From Bacteroidota bacterium (GTDB lineage Bacteria > Bacteroidota > Bacteroidia > Bacteroidales > Paludibacteraceae), in contig JAUZOM010000011.1 in the NCBI GenBank assembly GCA_030706465.1, positions 1 through 40,873 on the forward strand: a stretch of DNA of 40,873 bases, in the 5' to 3' direction. The notes beneath the pieces are model-generated. The model was not told the DNA's origin. It saw only the letters and a program-made list of their open reading frames with translations, and searched no databases. Both the position numbers and the translations under genes were made by a program. Positions 36,775 through 40,873 of this stretch are shown here, piece after piece; the stretch's first letter is position 1, and every line of letters starts with the position of its first letter.

Positions 36775-37812
36775 TTAGTGAATAGTTTTTGAGAGATTTG
36801 AATGCTCGCTGTTACTTTTCAACCTGAAGTCGCAAATCTGGTGAATAGAATTCTCTACAGAAGAGAATCTGAAATTGAGTGTATCTTTGATTTTCCGGTT
36901 GGAATAATACTCCCGGTTAGTAGCCGTACGGGCTGTTCCACGGTCAATAAGGGGAGTAAAATGGCATACTTTTCCCAAGAGTTCCGATAGGAAGCCCGCA
37001 AACCAAAGCATGCGTTTCCCGACATTAAACACCGGACGACGTTTTCCGAAACCATCAGCCATCCAGCCAAGGATTTCCTTGTTGGAGCAGTTTTCACCGG
37101 TTAAAATGAATCTTTCGCCGGTGATATCGCTTTGCGTCAAGAGAATCATGGCTTTCACTACATCACGGACATCCACATACCCGCTTCCGCCGTTAGTATA
37201 GAATAACAATCCTTTTTGCACCTGCGAAAAAAGTTGGGAACTGCCGGTATCCGTCCCAGATATACCCAATATTACACCCGGATTAACAATCACGGCATTC
37301 AACCCGGACCGAATCCCATTCCAGAGTTCCTGTTCAGAGTTGTATTTACTCCGGGAATAAGGCGAGCGATAGGGAGAATCAACCCAGGTTGAGTTTTCAT
37401 CGACAGGTTCGTTACCGGCAGCTTTGCCACAGGCAGCAATGGAACTGACAAAACAAAACTTGTCTATATTGCTTTCCAGGGCAGCACGAACCACATTTCG
37501 CGTCCCGGTAACATTGGTATTGAAAAGGGCGTCTGCATCGTTAGCCAGCGACACCGACGCCGCGCAATGGTAAACAATGGAAATATCATGCATGGCAGTT
37601 CGGATTGAATTTTCGTCGAGCATATCGGCTATTCTCCAGTCAATCCTGGCTAAAAACAGATCCGGAGTTGAAGTATAAAAACTAAAAATAGTACGTAACG
37701 ATTCCAGGTTACTGGCAGCACGGCGAATGGCAGCTACCCGGCCGTTATCCTGTAACAACTGCCATATTAAATTTCCACCGACTAAACCTGTAGCTCCCGT
37801 TACCAGTATCAT
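36775..37812 (-). CDS. NAD-dependent epimerase/dehydratase (extended SDR)
   Basis: 345 residues from ATG 37812, chosen because the protein then begins MILVTGATGLVGG, the Rossmann NAD(P)-binding motif. The frame runs on to 37869 but adds only unlikely residues. The catalytic Tyr and Lys are in YSRSK, with the preceding Ser in FVSSIAA. C-terminal parts resemble dihydroflavonol-4-reductase or 3-beta-hydroxysteroid dehydrogenase-like members (ILTGENCSNKEIL). It would oxidise, reduce or epimerise a nucleotide sugar or alcohol; the substrate cannot be told. It is divergent from the LOG gene with about 95 bp between starts, and TATTTTTG at 37844-37837 on its strand is a likely -7 box. Confidence 0.88.
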   Translation of the reverse strand: MILVTGATGLVGGNLIWQLLQDNGRVAAIRRAASNLESLRTIFSFYTSTPDLFLARIDWRIADMLDENSIRTAMHDISIVYHCAASVSLANDADALFNTNVTGTRNVVRAALESNIDKFCFVSSIAACGKAAGNEPVDENSTWVDSPYRSPYSRSKYNSEQELWNGIRSGLNAVIVNPGVILGISGTDTGSSQLFSQVQKGLLFYTNGGSGYVDVRDVVKAMILLTQSDITGERFILTGENCSNKEILGWMADGFGKRRPVFNVGKRMLWFAGFLSELLGKVCHFTPLIDRGTARTATNREYYSNRKIKDTLNFRFSSVENSIHQICDFRLKSNSEHSNLSKTIH

Positions 37813-37836
37813 TCTTTCATTTTTTGAATTGAAATC

Positions 37837-37866
37837 CAAAAATACGGAAAGAAAACAGTATTTTTG
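37837..37866. promoter_or_regulatory. Divergent -7 boxes for epimerase (-) and LOG operon (+)
   Basis: Minus strand TATTTTTG at 37844-37837 and plus strand TATTTTTG at 37859-37866, 14 bp apart. Neither has a clear -33 box. The two genes probably share control here. Confidence 0.5.
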
Positions 37867-37907
37867 CATTTATTTTTCAAAAGAGTAAATTGGATCTAAA
37901 TTTCAGC

Positions 37908-38486
37908 ATGCAGACTATTTGTGTATATTGCGCTTCCAGCACGCAGGTAAAACCAAGCTATTTCGAGGCAACAACCCGGTTGGGCAGGATTTTAGCCGGA
38001 GCAAAACTTTCGGTAGTTTATGGCGGAGGCTCTTTGGGGCTTATGGGACAGTTAGCGGATAGTACGTTGGAGGCTGGCGGGAAAATTACCGGAATCATAC
38101 CTCGATTTATGTGTGAGGTTGAATGGAACCACACCGGATTATCTGAATTGATTCTGGTAGAAACGATGCACGAACGAAAAGAAAAAATGGCAACAATGGC
38201 CGATGCGGTAGTTGCATTGCCTGGTGGATGCGGAACCCTGGAAGAATTATTGGAAATTATAACCTGGAAACGGTTGGGAATATTTACAAAGCCTATTGTC
38301 ATTGTTAATCTGGAAGGCTATTTTGATGCGTTAATATCTATGTTAAATCGGGCTGTTGATGAACATTTTATGCGCGAAGAACATCGCCAAATGTGGAAAA
38401 TAGTGGAAACTCCGGAAGAAGTACTGGGAGCCATTCAAAATTCAGTAAACTGGAATCCGGATGCCCGGAGCTTTGCGGCACTCTAA
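37908..38486 (+). CDS. LOG family protein (TIGR00730, Rossmann fold nucleotide-binding)
   Basis: 192 residues from ATG 37908 (MQTICVYCASS, the usual family start); an upstream TTG at 37890 would add six residues. The family signatures YGGGSLGLMG (about 45) and PGGCGTLEE (about 109) are both present. They form the phosphoribose-binding and catalytic site of lysine-decarboxylase-like or cytokinin riboside 5'-monophosphate phosphoribohydrolases. In bacteria these cleave AMP-type nucleotides or remain uncharacterised. It begins an operon with DUF4271 (8-bp gap) and hemD (27-bp gap). The family is certain; the physiological substrate is not. Confidence 0.92.
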   Translation: MQTICVYCASSTQVKPSYFEATTRLGRILAGAKLSVVYGGGSLGLMGQLADSTLEAGGKITGIIPRFMCEVEWNHTGLSELILVETMHERKEKMATMADAVVALPGGCGTLEELLEIITWKRLGIFTKPIVIVNLEGYFDALISMLNRAVDEHFMREEHRQMWKIVETPEEVLGAIQNSVNWNPDARSFAAL

Positions 38487-38494
38487 AATAAATT

Positions 38495-39304
38495 ATGATT
38501 CAGCAAGATACCATACAAGCCCTGAACGATAGCACAACCGCCATCCCCGATTCACTTGCAAAGCTCGATTCGATAGCCAGAGTCGATTCCCTGAAAGCAA
38601 TTGCCGATTCCCTGAAGGCACTTGCCCGGATACCCAAAGGGTTTTTAGGGATTCCCCATCCTTCACTCCCGCAAACTGAATGGTGGGTATTCCTGGTTTT
38701 ATTAATACTCTTTTTCCTATTGGTCTTTTCTATATCCCGATCCGGGGGGTTAATCGCTGAAACGGCAAAAACATTTTTCCAGGTGAAAGAACGTTCCAGC
38801 ATATTCAGTAAAGCGACAGTTAACGATTTCCGCCTCCGGATACTATTAACCATTTTCTCTGCCGGGGTCTTAAGCTTATATGCTTATCTGGTTATATTTA
38901 ACCCGGTTAACCCTTTCTCAATCAAAACCTACAGTTACTTCTTGCTGATTACCGGACTTTATCTTGGGATAAAGTCATTGCTTATTGATCTGCTGGGCTT
39001 TGTATTTTTGACTCCTCCAAGTCTAAAAATGGCAAAAGACAGTTATTTTAATATCATATCGTTTCTGGGAGTAATTCTCTTTCCGCTGTTGATTTTACAA
39101 ATTTATGTTCCCGACAAGCTCTATAATTCTATCGGAATAATTGGTTTGGTTGCCTGTTTAAGTGGCTGTATCCTCGTCATAATTAAACTATTTCAAATAT
39201 TTTACCATAAAATAGTAGCTTCTTTTTATATATTGTTGTATCTTTGCACCCTCGAAATTTTACCACTGGTTATATTATATCAGGTGTATAAATTGATCGT
39301 ATAG
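38495..39304 (+). CDS. DUF4271 membrane protein
   Basis: 269 residues. A hydrophilic N-terminus (1-55) has a short repeating pattern (DSLAKLDSIARVDSLKAIADSL), likely a coiled coil or amphipathic helix, followed by six hydrophobic helices from WWVFLVLLILFFLLVFSI (about 66) to YQVYKLIV at the end. This is the DUF4271 family, typically encoded just before uroporphyrinogen-III synthase in Bacteroidales, as here. That conserved linkage suggests an envelope role tied to haem or housekeeping, but no activity is known. It starts 8 bp after the LOG gene. A promoter-like TATCTTTG sits in its 3' end (39239-39246). Confidence 0.85.
   Translation: MIQQDTIQALNDSTTAIPDSLAKLDSIARVDSLKAIADSLKALARIPKGFLGIPHPSLPQTEWWVFLVLLILFFLLVFSISRSGGLIAETAKTFFQVKERSSIFSKATVNDFRLRILLTIFSAGVLSLYAYLVIFNPVNPFSIKTYSYFLLITGLYLGIKSLLIDLLGFVFLTPPSLKMAKDSYFNIISFLGVILFPLLILQIYVPDKLYNSIGIIGLVACLSGCILVIIKLFQIFYHKIVASFYILLYLCTLEILPLVILYQVYKLIV
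39239..39246 (+). promoter_or_regulatory. Candidate internal promoter for hemD inside DUF4271
   Basis: TATCTTTG followed by CA is the most typical form of the -7 box. It lies within the DUF4271 coding end, 85 bp before the hemD start. No -33 box was found. Confidence 0.35.
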
Positions 39305-39331
39305 CTTGATTTAAATTTAAACTTTATTGCT

Positions 39332-40090
39332 TTGAAAATTAAGAAGATACTCGTATCACAGCCGCAGCCGACCACTGAAAAGTCACCTTATTTTGACATC
39401 AGTGAGAAGTACAATGTCAAAATTGAATTCCGGCCGTTTATTAAAGTTGAGCCAATTTTTGCCAAGGAGTTCAGGACCCAGCGCATATCTATTCCGGATC
39501 ATACGGCTATTATATTTAATGCACGCCACGGGATTGATCATTTTTTCAGGTTATGTGAAGAAATGCGCATTACGATTCCCGAAACCATGAAGTATTTTTG
39601 TGTTTCCGAATCGGTAGCTTTGTATTTGCAACGGTATATTCATTACCGCAAACGGAAAGTATTCTATGGAGCTACAGGTAAATTAGCTGAATTAGTGGTA
39701 ATTATGAACAAACACCCTGAAGAAAAATATTTATTTATTACTTCGGATGTACAAAATGAAGACACGATCTCAACGCTTGAGAAATCGAAAATAACTTACG
39801 ATAAAGCCGTTATGTACAAAACGGTTAGTAATGACTTTGGACCTGACGAAGAATTTAATTATGACATGTTATTGTTCTTCAGCCCGGTTGGCATCAGTTC
39901 ACTTATGAAGAATTTTCCTGATTTTGTTCAGGGAGACATTCAGATTGGTTGCTTCGGAGCCACAACAGCCCAGGCTGTTCATGATGCCGGACTTCGACTG
40001 GATATAGAAGCCCCGCTTCCGGGGGTACCTTCAATGACTATGGCATTGGAAAATTTCTTAAAGGAGAACAACAAAAAAGCCCGTAAATAA
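39332..40090 (+). CDS. hemD: Uroporphyrinogen-III synthase
   Basis: 252 residues. The product begins MKIKKILVSQPQPTTEKSPYF, the conserved start of the Bacteroidales HemD; the codon used is TTG at 39332, and no ATG fits. Two lobes of the HemD fold are visible: IIFNARHGIDHFF in the first, and DMLLFFSPVGISSL and IGCFGATTAQAVHDAG in the second. It closes and isomerises hydroxymethylbilane to uroporphyrinogen III in haem and sirohaem synthesis. HemD sequences diverge strongly between phyla, so the call rests on the Bacteroidales form and the neighbours DUF4271, rnpA and yidD. A hairpin follows at 40111. Confidence 0.88.
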   Translation: MKIKKILVSQPQPTTEKSPYFDISEKYNVKIEFRPFIKVEPIFAKEFRTQRISIPDHTAIIFNARHGIDHFFRLCEEMRITIPETMKYFCVSESVALYLQRYIHYRKRKVFYGATGKLAELVVIMNKHPEEKYLFITSDVQNEDTISTLEKSKITYDKAVMYKTVSNDFGPDEEFNYDMLLFFSPVGISSLMKNFPDFVQGDIQIGCFGATTAQAVHDAGLRLDIEAPLPGVPSMTMALENFLKENNKKARK

Positions 40091-40110
40091 TTTGTTTCAA
40101 GAATATCTTA

Positions 40111-40152
40111 CTATCCCAAAAGTATCGAAGAAATTTCGTACTTTTGGGATAG
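40111..40152. terminator. Hairpin between hemD and rnpA, overlapping a -7 box
   Basis: Perfect 14-bp arms (CTATCCCAAAAGTA at 40111-40124 and its complement at 40139-40152), with further CGAA/TTCG pairing inside, followed by a T-rich stretch. The right arm contains TACTTTTG (40139-40146), which fits TAnnTTTG, only about 20 bp before rnpA. It may end the hemD transcript and start the rnpA transcript. Confidence 0.6.
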
Positions 40153-40166
40153 TTTATTTATAACCC

Positions 40167-40559
40167 ATGAACCACTTGCATTCATTTTCTAAACCGGAAC
40201 ATTTGTGCGGCGAAAAACGTATCACCCGAGTGTTTACACAAGGTGAAGCATTTATTGTCTACCCTTTGCGTGTGGTTTATTTGATAGAGCCTAAAAATCA
40301 GAAAGAATCATCGACGGTATTGGTCAGTGTTCCCAAAAAGCGCTTCAAACGGGCTGTAAAACGAAACAGGTTAAAGCGCTTAATGCGGGAAGCCTATCGG
40401 TTAAACAAACAAGCCATAATTGAAAAATTAATGGATAAACAACTGCAAATCCAGCTTGCTTTCAACTACGTATCGGATGAAGAAATGGACTTTGCAATGA
40501 TTGAGAAGAAGATGAAGCTCTCACTTCAAAAACTAGCGGATAAGATTGATCTGTTATGA
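40167..40559 (+). CDS. rnpA: Ribonuclease P protein component
   Basis: 130 residues with the RnpA fold: a [17 protein letters not shown] opening, and the RNA-binding RNR motif in [18 protein letters not shown] (about 72-89). It binds the catalytic RNA of RNase P and helps mature the 5' ends of tRNAs. The length is usual for Bacteroidota. It overlaps yidD by 4 bp (ATGA), indicating translational coupling. The usual rpmH neighbour is absent; in Bacteroidales rnpA sits beside hemD instead. Confidence 0.95.
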   Translation: MNHLHSFSKPEHLCGEKRITRVFTQGEAFIVYPLRVVYLIEPKNQKESSTVLVSVPKKRFKRAVKRNRLKRLMREAYRLNKQAIIEKLMDKQLQIQLAFNYVSDEEMDFAMIEKKMKLSLQKLADKIDLL

Positions 40560-40777
40560 AAAAAATACTTCAATTTATTGTTTTGTTGCCCGTCTATTTC
40601 TATCGGTACAGCATATCACCGCTCATTCCTCCCCGATGCCGGTACTCTCCGACGTGTTCGGAATATACCATTGAAGCGGTAAAGAAACATGGCATACTTC
40701 GTGGAGGCTGGTTAGCCATAAAGCGCATAAGCCGATGTCATCCCTGGGGCGGAAGCGGATATGATCCGGTTCCCTGA
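40556..40777 (+). CDS. yidD: Membrane protein insertion efficiency factor YidD
   Basis: 73 residues, full length for the family. The conserved core is [31 protein letters not shown], shown here from Tyr about 17, with the three cysteines (CRYSPTC and [14 protein letters not shown]). An amphipathic N-terminal helix binds the inner membrane face, where YidD assists YidC-mediated insertion. It overlaps rnpA by 4 bp, a near-universal pairing. Confidence 0.95.
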   Translation: MKKILQFIVLLPVYFYRYSISPLIPPRCRYSPTCSEYTIEAVKKHGILRGGWLAIKRISRCHPWGGSGYDPVP

Positions 40778-40822
40778 TTTTACAGAACACAATCCGTTTA
40801 AACCAATAATTTTATGATTTGG

Positions 40823-40852
40823 TTGGCCCTATAAAGAAAAATTGTATCTTTG
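40823..40852 (+). promoter_or_regulatory. Promoter pointing out of the window
   Basis: TATCTTTG at 40845-40852 is an exact -7 box. TTGG at 40823-40826 is a partial -33 box with an 18-nt spacer. Transcription would begin near 40859 and serve a gene to the right of the window. Confidence 0.55.
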
Positions 40853-40873
40853 TCCTGCACATTACTTCCTGAA

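Overview
The window looks like chromosome from a member of the Bacteroidales (phylum Bacteroidota). Three things suggest this. Several promoters match the TTTG-N19-TAnnTTTG type of that phylum. The block LOG-DUF4271-hemD-rnpA-yidD is typical of the order. Secreted proteins end in domains resembling type IX secretion (T9SS) sorting domains. I cannot name a genus from sequence alone. No tRNA, rRNA or CRISPR array was seen.

Layout. (1) Positions 1-15909 are a dense signalling island: the tail of a kinase-less PAS-repeat protein, an orphan CheR methyltransferase, a GxxExxY gene inside a repeat-bounded cassette, a hybrid histidine kinase whose reading frame is broken by one in-frame TGA, and a compact module of two large NarL/DegS-type sensor kinases followed by one LuxR-type response regulator. 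(2) Positions 16019-26302 encode cell-surface material: a giant secreted multidomain protein of about 2,440 residues, a small two-ended membrane protein 6 bp downstream with a PVGDG/transmembrane/basic C-terminus, a 263-bp MITE with perfect 9-bp target duplications, and a second secreted protein that is a stand-alone copy of the giant protein's C-terminal modules. (3) Positions 26303-27767 hold no convincing gene but contain an 81-nt hairpin built of TAGGGTTC units. (4) Positions 27768-40873 are mostly metabolic and housekeeping genes: a Gfo/Idh/MocA oxidoreductase, an outer-membrane barrel, a TGS-type nucleoside kinase, argD, a secreted tannase-family esterase, a secreted EEP-family hydrolase, an NAD-dependent epimerase, LOG, DUF4271, hemD, rnpA and yidD. 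A promoter at the right edge points at a gene outside the window.

How the parts may work together. The response regulator at 15277 ends less than 200 bp before the giant surface-protein operon and is the natural partner of the two upstream kinases, so regulation of the surface operon by this module is a reasonable but untested idea. The small PVGDG protein appears to be co-transcribed with the giant protein and may help anchor or process it. The most unusual elements are this surface operon with its stand-alone module paralogue, the GxxExxY repeat cassette, the MITE, the in-frame TGA, and a palindromic repeat present twice, 31 kb apart, in opposite orientation.
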